From Zygnema cylindricum (Eukaryota > Streptophyta > Zygnematophyceae > Zygnematales > Zygnemataceae), in assembly GCA_037447655.1 (NCBI GenBank), contig JBBHKE010002684.1, forward strand, positions 126,001-190,000: a DNA stretch of 64,000 bases. The letters are read 5' to 3'. Positions 1 through 10,498 of the stretch are shown piece by piece. Position 1 is the stretch's first letter. Each line of letters starts with the position of its first letter. A program made the translations under genes and the position numbers. The notes beneath the pieces were generated by a model. The model had not been told where the DNA came from. It searched no databases and saw only the letters and a list, made by a program, of their open reading frames with translations.

Positions 1-260
1 AAACATTTAAAAAAAAAACCCTAAACCATGTTTCTAACATGAATTTGAATTGGCGCTAACAAATATATTTGTAGCAAACATCTTTAATTGTTTGCGGTCA
101 CAAAAAGAGGTAAGAGAAACTGTGAACAATGTTTATAACACAATTTTGTGTTTGCGCTAACAACAATAGTGTAACAAACACTTTGTATTGTTAACCTACA
201 CAAAAATATTTAAAAAAAATCCCTAGACAATGTTTCTAACACAAATTTGTTGTCTTTTTT
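1..260. repeat. Degenerate tandem repeat, unit about 100 bp
   Basis: Two and a part copies of a roughly 100-bp unit are visible, each with an ATGTTTNTAACA motif (about 28, 129 and 229) followed by GCGCTAACAA and a run of short direct repeats of AAACA type. The copies differ by many substitutions and small indels, so the array is old. No coding potential is seen. It may be the tail of a satellite or of a transposon that continues to the left of the window. Confidence 0.6.
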
Positions 261-280
261 TTGGAAAGCTTTCATTCTCA

Positions 281-425
281 GAGCAGCACAACTGCTATAC
301 AAGCGGAGCAGGGCAGCTGCTATACAGATAGAGCAGCGCAGCTGCTATACAGACAGATCACCGCAGCTGCTATACAGCAAAGCAGCGCAGCAACAGAGCA
401 GCGAAGCTGCAACACAGGCAGGACA
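281..425. repeat. 25-bp tandem repeat (GAGCAGCGCAGCTGCTATACA type)
   Basis: Four consecutive 25-bp units start at 281, 306, 331 and 356. Each carries the core CAGCTGCTATACA, itself built around the palindrome CAGCTG. More degenerate units follow to about 425. The short ORFs that cross this stretch only translate the repeat and are not credible genes. Confidence 0.8.
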
Positions 426-430
426 ACGCA

Positions 431-723
431 ACCACGATTATATTTCATATGGTCTGTACGGACAATGCAGCGTCTGTTATTCTTAATGTGATTCTGTACA
501 GGATAGAGCAACTGCGATAGATACGATTCTAGTCAACTTAGTGGGTAACTTAGTGGTAGCTTAGTGATAGCTCAGTGGTAGCTTGACAGATTAGTGGTAG
601 CTTGGTGGTTTGATGTACCTCTCAAGTACACTGGTGTTGCCAGTTCAACACAAGTATAAGACTTAGGACTCAGAACATATTATGTATCCAGACTTCCAAG
701 TAGTAAAACTGCAAACAGTTTTT
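431..723. other. Non-coding stretch with short AGTGGTAGCTT repeats
   Basis: Between about 540 and 610 the motif AGTGGTAGCTT (with variants) recurs five times. It superficially recalls a tRNA A-box, but no tRNA can be folded here. Nothing else is recognised. Confidence 0.4.
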
Positions 724-1066
724 GGGAAACTTCTGAGTATTATATCTTGAGTGTTGTCGGGTCAATTGTGCAGAAACTTTGGGAGTTGTCAATGTTTACG
801 CTACTCTGTATTTTGAGTTAGTTTTGAGAGGTTTGGGTGCTTCTATAAGAATTGGTGAGCACTTGACAACAGCTGTTTGGTAGGATTCTTGATAGCATCT
901 AAGAGTGTATCATGTCTACTTCTACTAATACTGCTGCTCCTCCACCTGCACCGGTAGTTGTAGAAAAACAAACCTTAGTGGAATTCACTGAGATAGACCT
1001 TTCACTTGTCCACTTACGATACCCCAATATCGTTTTTCACTCAAAGCCCTACCATCATAGCTTCCC
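724..1066 (+). repeat. Dispersed repeat copy 1: leader plus start of an ORF (MSTSTNT...)
   Basis: This stretch aligns, in inverted orientation, with about 13090-13400. Shared landmarks are a TTTTGGGAAACTT block, a leader, and an ATG at 912 opening an ORF beginning MSTST and containing VVVEKQ. The inverted copy has MSTSTTT and VVVEQQ at the same places. After about 45 codons both copies lose clear coding character. It looks like the 5-prime end of an unrecognised repeated element, perhaps the leader and gag N-terminus of a retrotransposon family different from the copia elements nearby. The ORF runs on to 1145 only because it reads through the copia fragment that abuts at 1067. Confidence 0.45.
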
Positions 1067-1122
1067 AACAAATGAAACCAGGTCTGTTGAAGATGGGCAC
1101 CTTAGAGGGTGGGCCCATAACC
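1067..1122 (-). pseudogene. Fragment of copia gag start and primer-binding site (minus strand)
   Basis: Read on the minus strand from 1122 this is a primer-binding site (GGTTATGGGCCCACC) followed in frame by codons for MGPPSKVPIFNRPGFICWE, the conserved gag N-terminus of the copia families in this window. It stops abruptly at 1067, where the dispersed repeat begins. It belongs with the LTR at 1123-1894 and is a truncated element: the rest of gag and all of pol are gone. Confidence 0.75.
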
Positions 1123-1894
1123 TGCAATTTTGTGTCCCCCATTAGAATACAGAATTGAGGAAGCCTTTAGATAGTATTTGGCTAACCCTTTTTCAGCTAG
1201 GATGAGAGATACCAAGTAGGCAAACAAGCAATGTGACTACACCCATCTGGAGTCTGGACTCCCCTAAGTCCTCAGCAAAAGAAATCATTGAAAATGCCCA
1301 ACTAGGCGATTAATTATCAAGTGGCAAAGATGCCAAAATATATACAAGGTTTGTGGGAGAGAGGCGGCTACCTCCTAAATCTCTTAAGTCCCAAACCCCT
1401 CTCACAACCCCTTTCTTCTGATGTACGAACGAATCAGAGAACTAGAAAGTATAGAAGGTACTGTGGCCGGTGTACTTCCTTTTTTGGTCTATGTATGACT
1501 TGGCCATTGAGTGGAAACCTGTCTCCCCGAACTCCGCCTCCTGCTTTCCAGGATTCTTGTTACCCAATGTTATCTTGCCACGTGGCTCTAGGTCATGTCA
1601 CGCCCAAAACCGCCAAGTGACCAATTCGAGATCACAACAATGATGCGTGTCGTCGGATTGAAATCGGCTTTGAATGCTTGCCGTTGAAAATCAATGTCTG
1701 GTAAATTTGTTTTGTGCGGTTTCACTTTTGCACTATATTTCATTTTGTTTCTTTATTACTTAATCGTAAGCCCGTTAATCAGATTAGTGAATTCTGACAT
1801 ATTTAAATACTAATCATACCCCACGTACTCTAACGAACTTCAACTAACCTGCCTAAGGAACCAAGGCAGCCTTGGCTCCACCACCCTCTCTTTT
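1123..1894 (-). repeat. Truncated LTR of a minus-strand copia element
   Basis: The edge next to the primer-binding site is TGCAATTTTG (complement of an LTR ending in ...TTGCA), close to the corresponding end of the LTR of element J at 37514. The LTR is cut at 1894, where element A begins, so its TG end is missing. It shows the usual features of this group: GTAC motifs near 1425-1495, a CCACGTGGC palindrome near 1579, and the remains of the leader hairpins near 1240-1270. The expected continuation does not reappear to the right of element A, so sequence was lost as well as interrupted. Confidence 0.7.
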
Positions 1895-2780
1895 TGAAAT
1901 TTTCTGGTCTCCATTGACCCATATAATGAGCAGTCTATGTTAAGCCTCTAGCATAATATTTGCCCCTTCCACTTTCTCACTGAATAAGCGCCGCCCAGGC
2001 ACAAAATTATTCTGACCACCCTCACCCCTATGAGGACCAGACTCTTCTGAGGCAAACGCAAAAAGAATCACTGAATTTGCTCCCTTGGGCAGTAAGTTAT
2101 GGCTGGTCAAAGATGACCTTTATAGTTACAAGCTCTCTTAGAGAGAGGTCCCTAAATATCACTAAGTCTTGGTCTGCCTACTCACGACTACCTACTACTA
2201 AACCCTAGTCGAATAGGAACACTATATAGTACAAGAAGGTACAATGGGGGATGTACTTATTGTACGACCATTGTACGACAAGGTCTACAAGGTGACACCT
2301 GTCAAATCGGGGCCATGGTTCCCCCTCCCATCTTCTCCGGTATCAAATAAAGTAGCGCCACGTGGCACCGCTTGACGCTATCTCCGTATGCCGCCAAAAG
2401 CTCACTTCACGTGGCGGCTATAATGTCGGCCGTCTGATTAAAACATATTTTACACGGTTCAGATTCGCGTACATGTATGAATTGTTTCTCTTCGTTAGTT
2501 TGGTGTTAATTAGCTGTCGCGTTAATGTTTATATATTTTTGAAACTCGTCAGGCGTATTGTTTCGATAAGACTTTAGTGGATAAGACGTATGTCTACATA
2601 GATGTCCCAGACCCAGGTTCAAATCTGGACCTAGGCACCATTTTGGAAAAATATCCTCTACTTCTAAATCTGCCACTTTCTAAATATCGCGGCAGCCATG
2701 GCGTGCCTTTGATCCTCACTCTCTCTCTTTAAAGAGGAAATAAATTAGAGAAGTGAACTATTAATTACCTCTTTTCAACA
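1895..2780 (-). repeat. 3-prime LTR of element A
   Basis: On the minus strand this LTR starts TGTTGAAAAG at 2780 and ends at 1895. It abuts the purine-rich tract at 2781-2793. It contains a GTAC-rich cluster (about 2229-2276), a sequence reading AGGTTCAAATCT at 2615-2626 (antisense to the LTR, tRNA B-box-like), and the conserved GCCATGGC palindrome near 2697. Confidence 0.85.
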
Positions 2781-2793
2781 CTCTCGTTAATTC
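2781..2793 (-). other. Polypurine tract of element A
   Basis: On the minus strand this reads as a purine-rich run ending GAGAG directly against the TG of the 3-prime LTR. This is the position of the plus-strand primer in LTR retrotransposons. The equivalent tract in element G is AAAATAAGGGGAG. Confidence 0.7.
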
Positions 2794-4277
2794 CTAGTCA
2801 CTTTTTAATTTTAATCCACAGTTTTCTTTGCAAAAAATCAACTTAGGGGAAGGCACTGGTTTTGTCATCATGTCTGCAATCATTTCTCTATCAGTTTTAT
2901 AGACCAGTTTAATTATTTTATTTTCTACCTTCTCTCTGAGAAATCTTAGTCTAATATCCATATGTTTAGCTTTAAAGTGATGTTTCGGATTAGCTGCAAT
3001 ACAGATAGCAGGTTGATTATCACAAAAAACATTTTGAGTTCCAGACTTCATGAACCCAATTTCTTCAAGGAGAGATTCAACCCACATTAATTCTTTGGTT
3101 GCAGCACAGGAAGCCATGTATTTAGCCTCTATAGTGGACTGAGCAACTACTTTTTGTTGCTTGCTACTCCAACAACATGCATCGGATCCAATTTGCACAA
3201 CACATATCCAGTCGTACACCGCCTTAAAGGCACATGTCCATATCTGGCATCACTCTACTTGGTGATGTCAGTGTGCTCCCCTCCCAAATGCAACCACAAT
3301 TCCCTTGTCCCCACCAGATACCTCATCACACTTTTGGCTGCCTCCTAGTCTCTCTTTTTTGGTTCATTTAGATTTCTACTAAGCACACCTACAACTGCGG
3401 CTATATCTGGACGGGTACACTTCATAAAATAGATTAAACTGCCTACAATCTGCTGATAAGGGGTATTTTCCATAAATTTTCTTTCTATCTCATCCATCTT
3501 ATCATTAAAAGTCAATATTCCTCTCTCTTCACTCCCCTCAAACACTTTCTTCAAATCCATGGGAGTAGTACATCCATTTGCTTTTTCCATCTGAATTTTT
3601 TCTAGCATATTACCGATTGCTTCTTTTTGTGTGAGTCTTATAATCCTATTCCCTCTATCTCTCTCCATTTGAATTCCCAAAATGTACTTCGCTTCACCGA
3701 GATCTTTTATATTAAAACGGCTTCTAAGATCTCGTTTTAGTTCGTTAATCTTATATAAGGACTTGTTTAAGACCAACAAATCATCCACATAAATAGCAAT
3801 AAATATCACTCCATTCTCATCCTCAAATAAATATATGGAGTGATCTTAACTAATTGTAATATACCCCAAACCGGTCAGAAATTCGTCCAGTTTTATATTC
3901 CATTGTCGCGCGGCTTGCTTAAGCCCATAGATTGATTTTATCAATTTGCAAACCTTGCTTTCTTCCCCATTTTCCACGAATCCTTCCGGTTGCCTCATGT
4001 AAATTTCTTCTTCCAACTCTCCGTCCAAAAATGCCATTTTAATATCCATTTGGTGTATTTCCATAACCTTTGCTGCGGCTAAACTTAAAAGGATTCTAAC
4101 AGAAGGAAATCTGACTACAGGTGCAAAGGTTTCTTCGTAGTCTATCCCCTCTTTCTGAGTATACCCCTTTGCAACTAACCTAGCATTATACCTTTCAATG
4201 GTATTATCAGGGTTTAATTTAAGTTTAAAAACCCACTTACATCCGATCGGTTTTCGGTCCGGTGGACAATCTACCAA
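2794..4277 (-). pseudogene. Reverse transcriptase and RNase H of element A (broken)
   Basis: The reverse transcriptase starts near 4300 with the conserved GCKWVFKLKLNPDNTIERYNARLVAKGYTQ region, keeps YVDD (about 3780-3790), and continues into RNase H, where SKQQKVVAQSTIEAKYM and the FCDNQPA block are recognisable. A stop splits the RT near 3849 and further breaks occur near 3344 and 3220-3340, so no single ORF spans the domain. In the full element these would copy the RNA genome into DNA and remove the RNA strand. Confidence 0.85.
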
Positions 4278-4278
4278 C

Positions 4279-5658
4279 TCATGTATTGGCTTCCATGATG
4301 GAGGTCATTTCTTCTTTTATAGCAGTGATCCACCGGCTAATTTTTGGGGTGTTTATGGCCTCTAAGGAGGTCTGAGGTTGATCTGGGTGAGACATCTTTG
4401 TGAGTTGGTTATTTACTTGTCTTTCTTGAAGTTGTTTACTGCTTTTTTTTCCCCCTTCAAAATCAGACGCCGGTATGGAAGGCATCCTTGTGTTTCGCTT
4501 AGGAAGATTTTTAGCTTCCCTATCTTCCAATTGCGGTGTCTCATGAAGTTCCTCATTGGTTTCCATTTGTATTGTGGCGTTGCCTTGGATGTTGTCCTTT
4601 CCTCCTTCTCCTTTGGTAGATCTGCAATTTTTTTTTTTCTCCATCTTCTTTCTTTTCGAAGTCAAAGTCAGAAAACTGATCCGTTTCAAATGTGATTTTG
4701 ACTTTCTTATTATATTTGAATGGATCAATGGACTTCTTTTCATTCATCACCACTATGTGTTTTACCAAAATTATATCTCTTTTTATCAAGTCATACACCC
4801 AGTATCTTTTTGTGCTCTCATCATACCCTACAAGATATCCTAGTTTCCCTCTTCCCTCTAACTTCCATTTAGTCTTATCGGAATCCAAACTGTAGACTTG
4901 ACTTCGGAACACTCTTAAACTAGACAAATCAGGCTTTCTTCCTGTCCACCTTTCATACGGAGTTTCCTCCTTATTTGTTGATGTAAGGACTCTAATTTTG
5001 ATGAAATTAGCATAGTTCATAGACTTAACACAAAATTGCAACCCTATCTTCTTATCAGTTAACATACTTGTGGACATATCTCCTAAAGTTCTATTCACCC
5101 TTTCAGCTACTCCTTTTTGTTCCGGATTATCGGGGACAGTTTTCTCATGATGAATTCTTTCTTCTTTAAGATATTCTTCAAATTCCCTTGAGGTGTATTC
5201 TTTCCCATTATCACTTCTTATCTCTTTTATTGAGGTTTCATGTAGTTTTTCACTCCATACTTTAAACTCTTTGAAACATCTAAATACCTTTGACTTATGT
5301 CTGAAAAAGTATACCTTCGTGTATCTAGACCAATCATCGGTGATGGTTAACATCCATTTCTTCCCCCAATGTGAAACATACCTACTAGGTCCCCAAACAT
5401 CTGTGTGAATTAGATCTAATACTTTCTCTCTCTTAAATATGGTTGCTTTTGGAAAGGAAGTCTATGAATCTTCCCTTGGGCACATCCACTACAATCATCG
5501 AAAGTCTCATCATCGTCAAAAGTAATACCCTCCACTATTCCCTTATTCTTCATTTTCCTTAATCTATCTAGGTGCACATGCCCCAACCTTTTTTGCCAAA
5601 GCATCATTGCACACGAGTAGAGAACACTCTTTTCATTGCAAAGAACAATTTTGAACAT
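4279..5658 (-). pseudogene. Integrase of element A (broken)
   Basis: The zinc-binding GAG-pre-integrase region (KRLGHVHLDRLR ... CSGCAQGK) lies at about 5470-5600. The core domain carries RSDNGKEYTS near 5200 and the VAERVNRTL segment near 5090, with the spacing of a D,D35E integrase. A frameshift near 5400 separates the two parts. The C-terminal extension is lysine and glutamate rich and ends near 4743-4300, before the reverse transcriptase. Confidence 0.8.
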
Positions 5659-5769
5659 TCCTTGACTGCCCTTCTCAGCTACGAAATAAACCTCATTAGG
5701 AAAGCTTGTTGTGAAGATTCCTTTCCTAGTTCCTGTTTCAAACTCCTTTTCATCTAGGACAACTATTGA

Positions 5770-6100
5770 GACTAGGTTTTTGTTAAGCTATGGAATGTAA
5801 AGAACGTCTAAGAGTGTTGCAATTGAGGCCTTTCCATCAACTAAAACATTCAACTCAACAGTTCCAACAAGACTTGTGGATTCTACTCTACCATCTCCGT
5901 ACTCTATTTGAACTGTTGGAGTCTTTATCAATTTAGTGAACAACCTCTTATCTTTGCACATATGCATTGAGGCCCCTAAGTCTATGATCCACCCATCCTC
6001 GGGTGGATCCCTCTTACCTCCAAAAGCACACTTTTGTTTTTATGGAATGTCTACATGCTTTTCAGTGGTATTTGGATTAAAAATAAGCTCCTCAAGCTCC
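5770..6100 (-). pseudogene. Protease region of element A (broken)
   Basis: The minus strand encodes the segment following the knuckle: WIIDLGASMHMCKDKRLFTK, then a VEIEYGDGR-like block. The aspartic-protease active site, normally DSGAS in this group (as in element G), reads DLGAS here. Stops near 5790 and 6040 break the frame. Confidence 0.7.
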
Positions 6101-6146
6101 ACTTCCAGTTCGGTTTCTTCGTCCTCTTCCTCATCATGAACTTGAG

Positions 6147-7190
6147 TCAGGAAAGCCCTTTTCTTTCTTCCATCCTTTGAGGTTCCTTGTCCATCTTCAG
6201 TCGAAGATCAGCAAGTTTGATACAATCTACCATATAATGTCCTGGTTTCTTGCAGAAGTGACATAATCCTCCTCGAGAAGTTCCTCTCCCCTGTCTATCA
6301 AATTTGCCACCTTTTTGTCCTCTTCCACCAAAGTTTTGATAAGGATCTTTCCCTCTCTCCTCATCACACTTCCGCCAATCACCTCCTGCAGACAATGCTT
6401 GAACACTTGGACTCCCTCTGCTAAGCTCTATAGTGCTTTTTTTCACTGAAATCATTCCCACTGTGTCATCCCAATTCTAATTGCTATCTCCTATGTCTTG
6501 CTATCAGTTAATGATATTCTCATACTCTTCAGGTAGTTTCATCATTAATGTATTCACTCTTTGTCTCTCAGACCATGAGTTACCTGCACTCTCTAGCTCT
6601 TCTAACAATGCTCCTAAATCATTGCAATAATTATTCATGCTTCCTCCCTTATAAGTATAAGCTGCGATTTTATTTTCTACCAACTGTTGCTGCTACAATA
6701 ATCCACTCTTATATTTGTAAACTAGTGATATCGAAATCTGAGATGAAGATTTCACATGCATAAGGGGAATGGCAATGCCCTTTGCTACACCTTTAAGAAT
6801 TAAAAGCTTATCAACCTTGTCTTTCTAGTTACACTTTTCATACTCTGATTTGTTGGTCTGAACCCTTGTTAACTTTGCTGGTGGTGCTGCTGCCGGTATC
6901 CCCTTCGACAATGGTGTCACTTTAGTTGCAACTCCTCCCTTTTCTCCTTCCATGAGAATCTCCTCTCCTTTTCCATGTTCATCCTCGGTGAGGGTGGCAG
7001 CTGTTGTGGCTACTGTATTGACAGAGGTGCGAGAAAAACGTGTCCCTCCAAACCGAGGTGGAGGTGGGCATCGAATTTGTCCAGACACTATGCCCCGTAG
7101 ATGCTTCTCAAATAGTTCTCCCTCCATCATCATTTCCTAATACAAAAAGTTTGATCCATCAAATATGGGCACCCTAGATGGTGGGCACAT
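6147..7190 (-). pseudogene. gag of element A (broken)
   Basis: Reading starts at the ATG inside the primer-binding site (7190) and gives MCPPSRVPIFDGSNFLY, then an in-frame stop, then the gag N-terminal block MMMEGELFEKHLRGIVSGQ (from 7133). The nucleocapsid zinc knuckle CHFCKKPGHYMVDC (CX2CX4HX4C) lies at about 6230-6275. Several frame breaks lie between, at about 6480-6830. Confidence 0.8.
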
Positions 7191-7194
7191 AACC
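7180..7194 (-). other. Primer-binding site of element A (half-tRNA iMet type)
   Basis: The minus strand reads GGTTATGTGCCCACC directly after the LTR end. This is complementary, with one mismatch, to the anticodon arm of plant initiator tRNA-Met (GGTGGGCCCATAACC), not to its 3-prime CCA end. Confidence 0.75.
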
Positions 7195-8081
7195 TGAAAT
7201 TATGTGGTCTTCATTGACCCACAGAATGAGCAGCCTATGTAAAGCCTCTAGAATAATATTTGCCCCTTCGATTTCCCACTCAATAAGCGCCGCCCAGGTA
7301 CAAAAATATTCTGATCACCCTCACCCTTGTGAGGACAAGACTCCCCCGAGTCAAACGCAAAAAGAATCACTAAATTTGCTCCCCTGAGCAGTAAGTTATG
7401 GTTGGTCAAAGATGACCTTTATAGTTACAAGTTCACTTAGAGAGAGGTCCTTAAATATCACTAATTATTGGTCTGCCTACTCACGACTACCTACTACTAA
7501 ACCCTAGTCCAATAGGAACACTATATAGTACAAGAATGTAGAATGGGCGATGTACTTATTGTACGACCATTCTACGAGAAGGTCTACAACGTGACACTTG
7601 TCAAATCGGGAGCCATGGTTCCTCCTCCCATCTTCTCCGGTATCAAATAATATGGCGCCACGTGGCACCGCGTGACGCTATCTCAGTATGCCGCCAAAAG
7701 GTCACTTCACGTGGCGTATATAATGTCGGCTGTCCGATCAAAACATATTCTACACGGTTCAGATTCGTGTACATGCATGAATTGTTCCTCTTCGTTAGTC
7801 TGGTGTTAATTAGCTGTCGCGTTAATGTTTATAAATCTTTGAAACCCGCCACGTGTATCGTTTCGATAACGCCTTAGTGGAGTAGATGTACGACTACATA
7901 GTGGTCCGCAAACCTAGGTTCAAATCTGGACCAAGGCACTATTTTGGTAAAATATCCACTACTTCTAAATCTGCCACTTTCGAAATATTACGGCAGCCAT
8001 GGCGTGCCTTTGATCCTCACTCTCTCTCTTTAAAGTGGAAATAAATTAGAGAAGTGAACTATTAATTACCTCTTTTCAACA
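7195..8081 (-). repeat. 5-prime LTR of element A
   Basis: The LTR runs on the minus strand from TGTTGAAAAG at 8081 to ...TTTCA at 7195. Leader hairpins are visible as GCTCCCCTGAGC (7378-7389), GACTCCCCCGAGTC (7339-7352) and CCTCACCCTTGTGAGG (7319-7334). A TATATAG box lies near 7520. It matches the 3-prime LTR at 1895-2780 along its length. Confidence 0.85.
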
Positions 8082-10498
8082 TGTTCTAATATACTCTCGG
8101 GTATATTTTCTTAGGTCCAAATCTAAAGCCTTAAGTTACTTGAAAGAATATAAAGCATAGAGTGAAAAGCTCCATGGAACTCGTATTAAAGCAATAAGGT
8201 GTGATAATGGAGAAGAGTACACTTCTAATATGTTTGAAGAGTTTTTGAAAGATGAGGGAACACAACATCACAAAACTGTCTTTAGAAACCCAGAACAAAA
8301 TAGGGTATCTTAAAGATTAAATCAAACTTTAGAAGATATTGCTACAACTATGTTGAGTGACAAAAAAATATCAAGATAATTTCGGGATGAAGCAATGAAC
8401 TATGCTAATTATCTCAGAAAAAGGGTCCTCACCTTAGTTGTCAAGGATGAGACACAATATGAAAGATGGACAAAAAGAAACCAGATGTATCTCACCTAAA
8501 AGTGTTTAGAAGTCAGGTCTATAGTCTAAACACAGATAGTGCCAAATAGATATAGGATGCAAGGAATAAACCTAGATACCTTCTGGGATATGATGAGGAT
8601 GTAAAAAGATAAAGTGTCTTTGATATTGAAAAGAAAGATATAATCTTGATGAAGCATCTAGTGGTAATGGATGAAGGAAAACATGTAGATCCATTTAAAT
8701 ACAACGAAAATGTCAAAATTAGATTTGAAACTTACCATGACTCTTAAACACCACATGTACCGGAGGAGACAACTCATCAAGACAATACAGGTATAACAAA
8801 AAGAAAATTTGAAGTGCTAAAAGATTTACCCTCCATGTCAGATGAGAGGGAAGAAGAAGCAATTGAACAGTCTCCATGGATAAGGGAGTCGAGGAGCATC
8901 CAAAGAAGAATCCAAAGATGCCATCCATACCAGCAACTGAATTTGAGGGAGGAATAAGGGATAGTAAAAGACTCGAAGAAAAACAAGTAAACAACAAATA
9001 GACAAACTTGTCAAAGCCGAATGAGCCTTAAACTTATTGCGAGGCCATTAATAGTTATGGAAGTAGTAGATGGATGACTGCTATTAATGAGAAAATGGCA
9101 TCTATAATGGAAGCTTACACACGGGAATTAGTGGATCGCCCTTCGGATAGAAAACTGATCGGATCTAAATGTGTTTTCAAGCTAAAATTGAAACCAGATA
9201 ATTGAATTGAAAAACATAAAGCTTGGTTACTATCAAAGGGTTACACACAAAAAGATGGGATGGATTATAAGGAGACCTTCGCTCCGGTAGTGAGATTTCC
9301 TTTGGCCAAAATTATCCTAAGTATGGAAGCTTACACACGGGAATTAGTGGATCGCCCTTCGGATAGAAAACTGATCGGATCTAAATGTGTTTTCAAGCTA
9401 AAATTGAACCCAGATAATTGAATTGAAAAATATAAAGCTTGGTTACTATCAAAGGGTTACAAACAAAAAGATGGAATGGATTATAAGGAGACCTTCGCTC
9501 CGGTAGTGAGATTTCCTTTGGTCAAAATTATCCTAAGTTTAACAGCAGAGGAAAACACGGAGGTTCACCAAATGGATATCAAAACAACTTTTCTTCATGA
9601 AAAATTGGAGGAAGAAATCTTCATGAAGCAACTCGAAGGTTTTATGGAGAATGGACAAGAGAGTAAGGTGTGCATATTGATTAAGTCTTTATATGGACTT
9701 AAGCACGAGCCACGACAATCGAACATCAAGTTGGATGAGTTTCTTAACCAACCTTAGATACATCCGAATAACTTCGGACCATTCTATCTATTTGTTTGAA
9801 AATGAGAATGGTGTAATTTTTATTGCTATCTATGTTGATGATCTATTAGTCTTCAAAAAGTCAATTGAAAAGATCAATGAGTTAAAGAAGGAATTGAGGA
9901 GTGAGTTTGATATGAATGATCTAGAAAAGGCTAGATATATTTTAGGTTTTCAGATGGAAAGAGATAGAGAAAAGAGAATGATAAAACTTACTCAGAAAAA
10001 AGTAATAGGAAACATGCTGAAAAAGTTTTAGATGGAGAAAGCCAACCGTTGCTCCACCCCAATGGACTTAAAAAAGGTTTCTGAAAGAAGCTTAGAGGGA
10101 GGAATGGTAATCATAAATAATCAGATGGATGAAGAAGAGAGAGAGAGTCCATGAAAAACATTTCCTATAGACAGGTCGTAAGGAGTTTAATTTACTTTAT
10201 GAATTCTACCCATCTTGACATAGCAGCAGCTTGCGGAGTTCTAAGTAGGAGTCCAAATGATCCCATGAAAAAAGATTGGAGGCAGCAAAGAGAGTAATGA
10301 GATACTTGGTAGGAACTAGGGATCTATGGTTGCATTTGGGCGGAGAAAATACACATCATCACTTAGAGTGATGCCAGCTATGGGGATGTACTGATTAGAA
10401 GATGCACTTCGGGGTATGTTTTGCAAATCGAGTCAGGATCTTCTTGTTGGAGTAGCAAGCAGCAAAAGGTTCTAGCTCAGTCCACTATAGAGGTTTAA
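8082..10498 (+). pseudogene. Copia pol remnant B (integrase, RT, RNase H), with an internal duplication
   Basis: The plus strand enters in the integrase core (SRVYF-like at about 8095) and passes through the integrase (about 8160-8480), the linker, the reverse transcriptase (9107-10030, with YVDD at about 9830) and RNase H (about 10190-10498), then stops at STIEV-like codons. No LTR, gag or protease is left. There are many stops and frameshifts. A 216-bp segment of the RT is tandemly duplicated (listed separately). B starts exactly where element A ends and stops exactly where remnant C starts, so both ends are breakpoints. Confidence 0.85.
9107..9538 (+). repeat. 216-bp tandem duplication inside RT of remnant B
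   Basis: Copy 1 is 9107-9322 and copy 2 is 9323-9538. I see about five single-base differences between them. The unit is 72 codons and covers the RT N-terminal region from ATGGAAGCTTACAC to ATCCTAAGT. Confidence 0.9.

Larger units (their letters stand above)
1895..8081 (-). mobile_element. Copia retrotransposon A (minus strand, two LTRs, decayed)
   Basis: This is a complete but inactive Ty1/copia element: LTRs at 1895-2780 and 7195-8081, purine-rich tract at 2781-2793, primer-binding site at 7180-7194, and a gag-pol body between them in the order gag, protease, integrase, reverse transcriptase, RNase H, which defines copia rather than gypsy. No matching target-site duplication is found (CTTTT on the left, TGTTC on the right). 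The flanks also belong to different older elements, so a deletion or recombination at an edge is likely. The two LTRs differ at dozens of positions, so the insertion is clearly older than element G. Confidence 0.9.

Noticed and set aside
540-610. tRNA-like A-box motifs (TAGCTCAGTGGTAGC)
   Set aside because: They are part of a short AGTGGTAGCTT direct repeat. No B-box at proper distance and no cloverleaf can be drawn.
1895-8086. Target-site duplication for element A
   Set aside because: CTTTT on the left and TGTTC on the right do not match in any register I tried.
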